From NCBI GenBank assembly GCA_028678965.1, contig JAJRCM010000035.1:1-11553 (forward strand): a stretch of 11,553 bases of DNA. The letters are read 5' to 3'. The DNA is from Methanomicrobiales archaeon. GTDB taxonomy: Archaea; Halobacteriota; Methanomicrobia; Methanomicrobiales; JACTUA01. Position numbers and translations under genes: made by a program. Below, piece after piece: positions 1 through 5,797 of the stretch. Each line of letters opens with the position of its first letter. Within the stretch, counting starts at the first letter, position 1. The notes under the pieces are model-generated. The model was not told the origin of the DNA and ran no database searches. It worked only from the letters and a program-made list of their open reading frames with translations.

Positions 1-156
1 AGGCTGTTACTTGTACTGGTCTGCTCTGGAGGAGGAAGAGAAGATATCAAATCACGGATATGGGGTTAAGGACCCATCTTCCTTTTCTTTGTCTATCCCA
101 TCACGGGGTCCTCTGTCGGTAGAGTGACTGAAACAACGATAAAAATTAGATATATG
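1..156. other. Left edge, no assigned gene
   Basis: No gene can be assigned with confidence. All three forward frames are open from the window edge, closing at 67-69, 125-127 and about 117-119, so the tail of a forward gene starting outside the window is possible, but none of the translations is recognisable. A short inverted repeat ATGGG/CCCAT with an 8-base loop lies at about 60-77 and is followed by a pyrimidine-rich stretch (78-96) that could end a forward transcript. On the minus strand a T5 run (145 to 141) follows the stop of the 157-573 gene. Confidence 0.3.
141..145 (-). terminator. T-run after the small membrane protein gene
   Basis: On the minus strand a run of five T lies 11 bases past the stop codon of the 157-573 gene, in an AT-rich context. 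Archaeal RNA polymerase can terminate at T-runs without a hairpin. No strong stem is seen here, so this is only a candidate 3' end for the cutA-fdhD operon. Confidence 0.3.
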
Positions 157-573
157 TTATTCTTTCTCCGGCGTTTCAGATTCCCCCTCGGTTTCGATTA
201 CCTCCTCCTCGCCACCAAGATCCCCTGCCATCTCCGCATAATCACGCTCCTCGAGAATCATCCAGACGTTCATAGCATACCGGGTGTTTCTTTCGGTCAC
301 GATCATGAGCCGGATCACCTGGGACAGGGTAAGAAGAGAGAGCCCGAAGAGGAGCCCTGCCACAAGAGAGGCAATAGCCAGCAACAGGCGTGTTGAGGGA
401 GCATACGGGAGGGGAATTCTGCCCAGGAGGATACCCGCCGCGAGTACCAGTCCGAGGAAAATAAATACACTTCCGACAATCAGGAGAGAGGTGGAGAGAC
501 GTGCGGCACCTTGGTACCGGACGTTCCAGTCATACATATCGTACCGCCGCTTGATGGATCCTGTACCGTCCAT
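157..573 (-). CDS. Small two-helix membrane protein, function unknown
   Basis: A 138-residue protein of unknown function. Two hydrophobic segments, about residues 28-50 and 62-86, are joined by a short Pro-containing loop (RIPLPYAPS). They would form a membrane hairpin with the N-terminal 25 residues and the C-terminal 50 residues on the same side. The tail after residue 118 is strongly acidic (GEEEVIETEGESETPEKE), and the stretch after TM2 (VTERNTRYA) is basic and polar. The ATG start has GGTGA upstream, and an in-frame stop lies nine codons before it. It is the last gene of the minus-strand run, 96 bases after the DUF1894 gene, so it may share that transcript or have its own promoter. It resembles uncharacterised methanogen membrane proteins, but I recognise no named domain. 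The coding call is fairly firm; any function would be a guess. Confidence 0.8.
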   Translation of the reverse strand: MDGTGSIKRRYDMYDWNVRYQGAARLSTSLLIVGSVFIFLGLVLAAGILLGRIPLPYAPSTRLLLAIASLVAGLLFGLSLLTLSQVIRLMIVTERNTRYAMNVWMILEERDYAEMAGDLGGEEEVIETEGESETPEKE

Positions 574-669
574 GGACTTTTCACCGGAACAAGGTCAATC
601 ATCCCTCTTCATCTCCTTTCTGTTATGAGATTGGCGGGCACCACCTTGTCGCAGGTTGGAATGCTCGGA

Positions 670-969
670 TTATTTCTTCTTTTTCGAAATTTTTTTTCCC
701 GTAGCACGTAACCGGGCTATCTCCTCTATCGCGCCTTGGGCACGGAGGATGAAGGTCCCGTGGCATGGTTTTGTGTAAGGGAAGATGACATCATCACCCT
801 CTATCCCTATGACAATGGGGGGGATACCGATGATGTACACGTCGAAGATATGATACCCGGGTGGTACCTCATAATGCTCGGGAAATCGAGAGATGATAAA
901 CTCCCGGCATTCCGGGAAGGTGAGGTAAGAGGCAAGGATCTCACAATGCCGTGCCTCAACGCATCCCAT
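670..969 (-). CDS. DUF1894 family protein (methanogen-specific)
   Basis: A 99-residue soluble protein. Residues 1-76 match my memory of the DUF1894 family (MTH1880-like), in particular the N-terminal GCVE and the central stretch PPGYHIFDVYIIGIPPIVIG followed by EGDDVIFPYTKPCHGTF. The family is small, alpha/beta, found almost only in methanogens and of unknown biochemical role. Cysteines lie at positions 3, 9, 21 and 69. The C-terminus is a lysine-rich tail (KKISKKKK, 92-99), possibly for nucleic acid or acidic partner contact, which is inference. The ATG is preceded by a good ribosome site (AGGAGG, 8 bases upstream) that lies inside the end of the DUF1890 gene; the two genes are one base apart, so translation is very likely coupled. 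This pairing suggests that the two methanogen proteins act together. Confidence 0.85.
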   Translation of the reverse strand: MGCVEARHCEILASYLTFPECREFIISRFPEHYEVPPGYHIFDVYIIGIPPIVIGIEGDDVIFPYTKPCHGTFILRAQGAIEEIARLRATGKKISKKKK

Positions 970-970
970 G

Positions 971-1441
971 TTACCATCCTCCTGCGAGTTCGTCCAGTTT
1001 TCCCCTCAGTGGAGTGGGATTGTGAGCAGCACGCGCCACGATCTTCTCGCAGGGAAAGGTGATCTGCCCGGCGAGTTCATGTGCCTCTTCCCCGAAGACA
1101 AGGGCAATTATTTTCGCCCGGGAGATGGATGACATGGTAGCCGCATAGGAGATCCCCGACTCTTTGTGGATGAAGACAAAGCAGAGGTCGGCATCCATCC
1201 GTTTCTCGACAATTTCTGCGATGCAGTGGTCGAGGTCAAGGAGATCTCCAAGGTAGTGCCTCTCGATATCAGCTACTTCGAGAAGCATTCTCGCTGATTT
1301 CGTACCAGCGATCACCGGTCGAATGCCGTGATGCTTCAGGAGGTTCATTAAGTACAGGGCGATACTCGTCTGCACCGGGACCTCCGGACACCCCAGCACC
1401 AGAAGGGCTACCCGTCCCGTATTCTCCAGTTTCTGTGCCAT
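971..1441 (-). CDS. DUF1890 family protein (methanogen-specific)
   Basis: A protein of 156 residues (170 if read from an upstream ATG at 1483). It begins with the DUF1890 signature VLGCPEVPVQTSIALYL (from about residue 14), a P-loop-like or Rossmann-like beta-turn-helix, and ends with CEKIVARAAHNPTPLR, also typical of the family (MTH777-like, recalled from memory). The fold is expected to be alpha/beta; no enzyme activity is known to me. I prefer the ATG at 1441 because family members have only about 15 residues before GCPE and a GTGAT sequence lies just upstream. The ATG at 1483 adds 14 poorly conserved residues and has only a distant GGAG. The gene follows fdhD by 20-62 bases, depending on the start, and precedes the DUF1894 gene by one base. 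Start choice is uncertain; family assignment is fairly sure. Confidence 0.87.
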   Translation of the reverse strand: MAQKLENTGRVALLVLGCPEVPVQTSIALYLMNLLKHHGIRPVIAGTKSARMLLEVADIERHYLGDLLDLDHCIAEIVEKRMDADLCFVFIHKESGISYAATMSSISRAKIIALVFGEEAHELAGQITFPCEKIVARAAHNPTPLRGKLDELAGGW

Positions 1442-1503
1442 CCCATCATCACTCTGTGCATAGATGTATAGGAGGAGTTCCATACAAGGGTTGTGCTCTC
1501 CAC

Positions 1504-2256
1504 TCAGTGAGGTGCCAGATCCCCCTCCTCAAACACGATTCCTCGAACTCGTTCGGGATGGGAGTAGATGGTGAACCGATCCCCCCGGGAGAAACATATC
1601 AGGGTTACCCCATACCGTTCTGCCACACGGATACCCTGATCGGTGGAAGCAGCGCGGGAGATGACAAGCGGGATTCCTGCGTTTGCCACCTTGGTCACCA
1701 TGCCTGCCGGTTGACGACCGGTGCATCCGATAATACACTTCGAACGGTCAAGCCCATGGAGGATCGCGTGGCCTACTACTTTATCGACCGTATTGTGCCG
1801 CCCGAGGTCACAACTCTTGGCGACTACCTCTCCCTTGCAGAATAGTACCGAGCAGTGCACCCCTCCGGTCTGCTGCCAGACCTCCGAGTGAATCTCTCTG
1901 GTGACACGGTACACTTGCTGGGGATCTATCACCAGGTCTGAGCTGACATACCGCGGTTCACCCTCGCATTCGATACCACCGGAAGATCCCGTTCCATGGT
2001 TCTTCATCTCGCTTAGGGGAGCATACACCCGGATCTCGGATCCCTCCACCTCCACGCGTTCCACATGGTCGGTGATTCCCTCACAGATAACAAATCCTGC
2101 TCCCAGCTCCCGGAGCTGGCCGGAGCTTGCCACCATCCGACCGAAGAGCACCCCATTGATGGAGAGCTGGAAGGTATCCTCCTTTGCGACGGTATCTTCG
2201 ATATACCTCCCCCGGTCTCCCTTTACCTGCAATGCCCTATGGTGGTAGAGACTCAC
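1504..2256 (-). CDS. fdhD: FdhD-type sulfurtransferase for formate dehydrogenase maturation
   Basis: FdhD carries sulfur from a cysteine desulfurase to the molybdenum/tungsten bis-pterin cofactor, as needed for active formate dehydrogenase. Read as 250 residues, it shows the family landmarks: the N-terminal INGV block, TGGVH (130-134), DLGRHN.VDKVVG (150-162), TGRQPAGMVTKVANAGIP (about 179-196), and a C-terminal GVTLICFSRGDRFTIYSH. I start it at GTG 2256, not the more distal GTG at 2280: 2256 makes a four-base GTGA overlap with the cutA stop and has AGGATGTGA upstream, a near-perfect anti-16S match. Oddly, the catalytic CxxC known from the E. coli protein is not present; the aligned stretch reads SSGGIEC with one cysteine (C97). 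Other cysteines (135, 140, 149, 174, 178) exist. In methanogens the likely client is an F420-linked formate dehydrogenase, which is not in this window. Confidence 0.92.
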   Translation of the reverse strand: MSLYHHRALQVKGDRGRYIEDTVAKEDTFQLSINGVLFGRMVASSGQLRELGAGFVICEGITDHVERVEVEGSEIRVYAPLSEMKNHGTGSSGGIECEGEPRYVSSDLVIDPQQVYRVTREIHSEVWQQTGGVHCSVLFCKGEVVAKSCDLGRHNTVDKVVGHAILHGLDRSKCIIGCTGRQPAGMVTKVANAGIPLVISRAASTDQGIRVAERYGVTLICFSRGDRFTIYSHPERVRGIVFEEGDLAPH

Positions 2257-2573
2257 CGGTTCACATCCTGGTGGAGCCACTGGAGGTATGGTTCGTACCC
2301 TCCTGTGATGGGGATTACTACCATCTCAGGCACCTGGTAGGTGTGCAGTTCCTTCACCCGCTTCATCAGGGCGGTTACTTTTTCCGCTTCGGTCTTGATT
2401 ATCATAAGGTCTTCCTCCTCCCTGGAGAGTGTCCCCTCCCACCTGAAGAGAGAGAGGGCCCCAATGATATTCACGCAGGCGGCATGTCCTTCACCTATCA
2501 GTGCCTGTGCAATAGTCTCCCCTGCACCCCGTGGTGCGGTGGAGAGGATGATGACCGGACTCTGGGTATTCAT
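2253..2573 (-). CDS. cutA: CutA-type divalent ion tolerance protein
   Basis: A 106-residue CutA1 family member, of normal length (100-115). Family landmarks are the N-terminal beta strand VIILSTAPRG followed by a helix, ACVNIIGALSLFRWEG (residues 32-47), the EEEDLMIIKT strand (52-61) and LHTYQVPEMVVIPI (76-89) ahead of the final YLQWL helix. CutA1 proteins form ferredoxin-like trimers related to PII proteins; E. coli cutA was linked to copper and other divalent ion tolerance, but the molecular role remains unclear. The start ATG has GGTGA ten bases upstream. It is the first gene of the minus-strand operon: its stop overlaps the fdhD start. It diverges from a regulator gene across one shared promoter region. 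Confidence 0.93.
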   Translation of the reverse strand: MNTQSPVIILSTAPRGAGETIAQALIGEGHAACVNIIGALSLFRWEGTLSREEEDLMIIKTEAEKVTALMKRVKELHTYQVPEMVVIPITGGYEPYLQWLHQDVNR

Positions 2574-2629
2574 AGTCCGTTAGTCACCCTGTGTTTCCTT
2601 ATTCCTTCGTATGAAGGGGTAAAGATGTA

Positions 2630-2653
2630 ACGTCACGAAATATTATATGACGT
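2630..2653. promoter_or_regulatory. Shared bidirectional core promoter of cutA and the HTH regulator
   Basis: An AT-rich core ATATTATAT (2640-2648) reads as a TATA-like box on both strands. It lies about 70 bases from each start codon (2573 on minus, 2713 on plus), so each transcript would begin about 45 bases before its gene. The core is bracketed by a perfect inverted repeat ACGTCA (2630-2635) and TGACGT (2648-2653), a plausible regulator site or a symmetric promoter element. The location is direct observation; function is inference. Confidence 0.5.
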
Positions 2654-2658
2654 CCGCG

Positions 2659-2672
2659 TTAACAATTGTTAA
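2659..2672. promoter_or_regulatory. Perfect 14-base palindrome, candidate operator
   Basis: TTAACAATTGTTAA is a perfect palindrome. It falls about 20-25 bases downstream of the TATA-like core, on the predicted start of the plus-strand transcript of the helix-turn-helix gene. A protein bound here would block that transcript, so autoregulation by the adjacent regulator is a natural inference. Confidence 0.45.
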
Positions 2673-2712
2673 TAACGGGGCATCGACGCAGAGGACGGGG
2701 GTCAACGCAGCA

Positions 2713-3066
2713 ATGAAACTACCATGTGAACAGGGAGTGTGGTACATTCTCCCCAGTATACGGGCATGCCTGGTGTATGAACTCATGCAGCGGGGGCTTT
2801 CCCAGAGAGAGGTTGCGACTATCATGGAACTCACTCCCGCTGCTGTATGTCAATATGCGGCCAGGAAGAGGGGAGTGAAGGTGAATTTTGGCGAGAACGT
2901 GATGAGAGCAATCCAGGATCTAGCGGAGAATATGGCCGAGGAGCAGGTGCAGGATATCGCAGTACGGATGTGTGCGATCTGTATCCGGGTGAGAGAGGAT
3001 TCACCACGGTGCGACAACCCCCGGTGTTTTGAGGGTAATGAACCCCAGGAATACATCGCACGATAA
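2713..3066 (+). CDS. Helix-turn-helix regulator with C-terminal cysteine cluster
   Basis: A 117-residue protein like the COG2522-type archaeal regulators, which open with a (K/L)PCE..VWY.LP.IR block. Here that block is at residues 3-17. A helix-turn-helix follows at about 27-52 (GLSQREVATIMELTPAAVCQYAARKRG), with the Ala-Ala-Val-x-Gln-Tyr recognition helix typical of the Xre/Cro class. After a helical linker (60-84) the C-terminus has four cysteines, C87-x2-C90 and C100-x4-C105, which could hold zinc or an iron-sulfur cluster, or sense redox. An ATG at position 2647 opens the same frame but sits on the TATA-like box, upstream of the predicted transcript start, so 2713 is chosen. No strong ribosome site is seen, only GGGGGT about 8 bases upstream. 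Its divergent position suggests it controls cutA-fdhD and itself. Confidence 0.85.
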   Translation: MKLPCEQGVWYILPSIRACLVYELMQRGLSQREVATIMELTPAAVCQYAARKRGVKVNFGENVMRAIQDLAENMAEEQVQDIAVRMCAICIRVREDSPRCDNPRCFEGNEPQEYIAR

Positions 3067-3146
3067 TATCCTATCGGTTCTGAAGAGCTATCCTGGTCTA
3101 GCGTTCTCGCACTCCTATTTTATTAGAGAGAGAGTGGCAGGAAAAG

Positions 3147-3338
3147 GTGAGTGCTTTATCGAATGGCGATACGGTTCTCCTGAAAAAAACAATCGTTCTC
3201 CCCATCCCAACCAATAACTCGATGATCCGCTTCAAACTGATTCCACAGGTGCACTACGACTCTCGAGAATATCCCGTGCATTTTACCCGCACATCACTGG
3301 CGGCGGTGTATGAATTTAATAGCGTCCGTGAGAATTAA
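3147..3338 (+). CDS. Doubtful short ORF upstream of dapL
   Basis: A 63-codon frame starting at GTG in the 280-base stretch between the regulator and dapL. The translation (for example FKLIPQVHYDSREYPVHFTR) is not recognised. In favour: an AT-rich TATTTTATTA (3116-3125) lies about 27 bases before the GTG, the geometry of the leaderless genes elsewhere in the window, and the composition of the second half looks protein-like. Against: weak ribosome site, no known homology, intermediate third-position GC, and the dapL TATA-like element lies inside its end. It may be a real small protein, a remnant, or chance. Confidence 0.25.
   Translation: MSALSNGDTVLLKKTIVLPIPTNNSMIRFKLIPQVHYDSREYPVHFTRTSLAAVYEFNSVREN
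3315..3321 (+). promoter_or_regulatory. TATA-like box of dapL
   Basis: TTTAATA is centred about 29 bases before the dapL ATG, which has no ribosome binding site (GAATTAAGCTACACA precedes it). The spacing places the transcript start at or within a few bases of the ATG, so dapL is probably translated from a leaderless mRNA. Confidence 0.5.
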
Positions 3339-3346
3339 GCTACACA

Positions 3347-4492
3347 ATGTATTCTTCACGACTCGGCCAGTTACCTCCGTACCTGTTTGCCCGTATCGAT
3401 GAATTGAAGGAAGAACAGGAGAGAAAAGGGGTCGATATCATCGACCTGGGGATAGGGGACCCGGATCTCCCTACTCCACCCCATATTGTCGAGGCACTCT
3501 GTGTGGCAGCTCGCGATCCGGCGAATCATCACTACCCATCGTATGTGGGGATGGGTGCATTCCGCCAGGCCGTCAGCGCATGGTACCGGGGACGGTTCCA
3601 GGTATCCCTCGATCCCAACCGGGAGGTGATTGCTTTGATGGGCTCCAAGGACGGGATTGCCCACATCCCTGAGGCATTCATCAACCCCGGAGACTACGTG
3701 CTGGTGCCGGATCCAGGGTATCCGGTCTACCGGACCTCAACTCTGTTCGCTGAGGGAAGGGTCTATACCATGCCACTTACTGCCAGTAATCATTTCCTCC
3801 CGGAGCTGGATCGTATCCCCTCCCGTGTGGTGAAGAAGGCAAAGCTTATGTTCCTCAATTATCCCAACAACCCCACCGCCACCGTGGCACCTCCCTCATT
3901 TTTCAGGGAGGTGGTGGAGTTTGCCGAGGATCACAGAATCATCGTCGTCCACGATAATGCGTATTCGGAAGTCTCGTTCGATGGGTACTGTGCTCCCTCT
4001 TTCCTTGAGACACCAGGTGCCATGGAGGTAGGGGTTGAGATGCATTCTCTCTCCAAGACCTACAATATGACCGGCTGGCGGATCGGGATGGCCTGCGGGA
4101 ATACGGAGATCCTTGGCGGGCTCAAGCGGGTGAAGACCAATGTGGACTCCGGGGTCTTCAACGCCGTCCAGCACGCAGGTATCGCCGCTCTGACCGGTTC
4201 CCAGGAGTGTATACGCCAGTCCTGCCGGATCTACCAGGAACGGCGGGACGCTCTGGTGCACGGGTTGCGGGATATGGGGATGGAGTGCCCCCTCCCCAGC
4301 GCGACATTCTATGTCTGGGCTCCTGTTGAGAACGGGGTTGCATTCGCCACCCGCCTGCTGGAGGAAGTAGGCGTGGTCGCTGCCCCTGGTGTCGGGTTCG
4401 GGGAATGCGGCAAACAGTACATCCGCTTTGCCATCACCCGGTCACTGGAGCGTATCCAGGAGGCCATCGATCGCATACGGAGGCTCCGATGA
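3347..4492 (+). CDS. dapL: LL-diaminopimelate aminotransferase
   Basis: A 381-residue class I/II PLP aminotransferase. DapL converts tetrahydrodipicolinate directly to LL-diaminopimelate with glutamate as amino donor, bypassing the succinylated or acetylated intermediates of the usual lysine pathway. Landmarks: LGIGDPDLPTP (34-44) near the N-terminus, GSKDGIAHIPEAF (99-111), PDPGYPVY (121-128), NYPNNPT (171-177), HDNAYSE (202-208), the PLP-binding lysine K237 in SLSKTYNMTGWRIG (234-247) and YIRFA (358-362), whose arginine R360 should bind the substrate carboxylate. The length is normal for the archaeal DapL2 branch. The stop overlaps the lysA start by four bases (ATGA), so the two consecutive lysine-pathway genes are coupled, which supports this identity over another aminotransferase. 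LysC, DapA and DapB are not in the window. Confidence 0.93.
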   Translation: MYSSRLGQLPPYLFARIDELKEEQERKGVDIIDLGIGDPDLPTPPHIVEALCVAARDPANHHYPSYVGMGAFRQAVSAWYRGRFQVSLDPNREVIALMGSKDGIAHIPEAFINPGDYVLVPDPGYPVYRTSTLFAEGRVYTMPLTASNHFLPELDRIPSRVVKKAKLMFLNYPNNPTATVAPPSFFREVVEFAEDHRIIVVHDNAYSEVSFDGYCAPSFLETPGAMEVGVEMHSLSKTYNMTGWRIGMACGNTEILGGLKRVKTNVDSGVFNAVQHAGIAALTGSQECIRQSCRIYQERRDALVHGLRDMGMECPLPSATFYVWAPVENGVAFATRLLEEVGVVAAPGVGFGECGKQYIRFAITRSLERIQEAIDRIRRLR

Positions 4493-5772
4493 ACCTTCCC
4501 CCTCATCTGAAAGTCAAAGATGGGCGTCTTACGATCGGGAGTATAGACTGCACGGAGCTTACGGCACGGTGGGGTACGCCCCTGTATGTGACCGATGGTG
4601 ATCGCATCATCGAGCGGTACCGAACCTACGATCGCGCCCTCCGCTCCTGGTATAACGACATCCGCATTCTCTATGCCGCCAAGGCGAATGGGAATCTGGC
4701 GATTCTACACATGCTGGGGCAGGCAGGAGCCGGAGCGGATGTGTTCTCTTCCGGAGAACTGATTCTCGCCCTCCGTGCAGGGATGGCACCGGAGATGCTC
4801 CTCCTCAATGGGAGCTCGAAAAGCCCTGCCGACCTCTCCCTGGCTGTGGAGCATGGTGTGCGTATCTCGGTTGATTCTCTTGATGAGCTCGAGCTCCTGG
4901 AGTCGATTGCTGCGACCAGGGGTGCGACGGTCGAGATCTCATTCCGGGTGAACCCTGCGATTAAGGTCTCCACCCACCCCAAGATCGCTACCGGGCTCAG
5001 GACCAGTAAATTCGGAATTGCCCATGAGGAAATTCCCAGTGCCTACCGGGCCGCTCTTTCCTGTGAGCACCTGCAACCCGTTGGCATCCACTGCCATATC
5101 GGTTCACAGATTCTGGAGATGGAGCCCTTTACACGAGCAGCTGAGGTTATGGTTACGCTTGCCGCCCAGCTCACGGACATGGGAGTGCCCCTACGGTTCA
5201 TCGACCTGGGAGGTGGCCTGGGGATCCCCTACCACTACGCTACTGATCCCCACCCTTCACCAACGGACTATGCCGCCGCCGTCATGCCTGTCTTCCTCCG
5301 CGGTATCAGGGAGGCGGGAATACGGCCGGCACTCTGGGTCGAACCGGGCCGGTACTTGGTGGCCGATTCAACCATCCTCCTCGCCAGAGTGAACTCAGTC
5401 AAAAAGGCCTACCGCAGATTTGTGAACGTGGATGCAGGATTTAACCTCCTTGTCCGTCCAGTGATGTATGACGCCTACCATGAGGTCATGGTCGCAACGA
5501 AAGCTGACGCTCCCGCCTCAGGGACTTCAACCATCGCCGGACCCATTTGCGAGACCGGCGACATCCTGGCATTCGACCGCGAGTTGCCCACCTGCACAAG
5601 AGGCGATCTCATTGCGGTTCTCGATGCAGGGGCGTACGGGTTTGCCATGTCGTCCCAGTACAATGCCCGCCCGAGGTGTGCGGAGCTCTTGGTAAGGAAT
5701 GGATTGGTTACCGTGATGCGCCGGGCGGAGACGGTGGACGACCTGCTCGCTCCGATGACTTCCAGTACCTGA
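4489..5772 (+). CDS. lysA: Diaminopimelate decarboxylase
   Basis: A 427-residue fold-III PLP decarboxylase that makes L-lysine from meso-diaminopimelate, the last step of the pathway. Landmarks: PLP lysine K65 in YAAKAN (62-67), HCHIGSQ (201-207), phosphate-binding GGG (241-243), EPGR (285-288), the catalytic cysteine in CETGD (354-358), and GAYGFAMSSQYN (381-392). Length is typical. Start: ATG 4489, with GGAGG five bases before it (4479-4483) and ATGA overlap with the dapL stop; the open frame runs further upstream to 4405, but that portion lies inside dapL and is discarded. An epimerase (DapF) is needed to make meso-diaminopimelate from the DapL product and must be encoded elsewhere. The RPA-like gene begins 25 bases after the stop, so the transcript may continue. 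Confidence 0.96.
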   Translation: MNLPPHLKVKDGRLTIGSIDCTELTARWGTPLYVTDGDRIIERYRTYDRALRSWYNDIRILYAAKANGNLAILHMLGQAGAGADVFSSGELILALRAGMAPEMLLLNGSSKSPADLSLAVEHGVRISVDSLDELELLESIAATRGATVEISFRVNPAIKVSTHPKIATGLRTSKFGIAHEEIPSAYRAALSCEHLQPVGIHCHIGSQILEMEPFTRAAEVMVTLAAQLTDMGVPLRFIDLGGGLGIPYHYATDPHPSPTDYAAAVMPVFLRGIREAGIRPALWVEPGRYLVADSTILLARVNSVKKAYRRFVNVDAGFNLLVRPVMYDAYHEVMVATKADAPASGTSTIAGPICETGDILAFDRELPTCTRGDLIAVLDAGAYGFAMSSQYNARPRCAELLVRNGLVTVMRRAETVDDLLAPMTSST

Positions 5773-5797
5773 GTATACTACCTGGAGGAAGTGTGCG

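Larger units (their letters stand above)
3067..3346. other. Spacer between regulator and dapL
   Basis: This 280-base stretch contains only the doubtful 63-codon frame, a T-rich AT-rich patch at 3113-3125 that could end the regulator transcript or act as a TATA box, and the dapL promoter at its right end. I looked for tRNA, a box C/D guide RNA and strong hairpins and saw nothing convincing. Confidence 0.4.

Noticed and set aside
2257..2280. More distal GTG start for fdhD
   Set aside because: The GTG at 2256 has a better ribosome site and a tight stop/start overlap with cutA; the eight extra residues add nothing recognisable.
2604..2617. CCTTC-GTAT-GAAGG hairpin in the cutA leader
   Set aside because: Only five base pairs with no nearby T-run; too weak to call an attenuator or terminator.
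2647..2712. Upstream ATG for the helix-turn-helix regulator
   Set aside because: The ATG lies on the TATA-like core, upstream of the likely transcript start, and the extra 22 residues precede the conserved family N-terminus.
3210..3245. Possible box C/D guide RNA (GATGA followed by CTGA)
   Set aside because: The C-box-like sequence matches only five of seven positions, and no second C'/D' pair or terminal stem is seen.
4405..4488. Upstream extension of the lysA frame inside dapL
   Set aside because: The 28 extra codons overlap dapL, do not resemble LysA, and the ATG at 4489 has GGAGG and an ATGA overlap.
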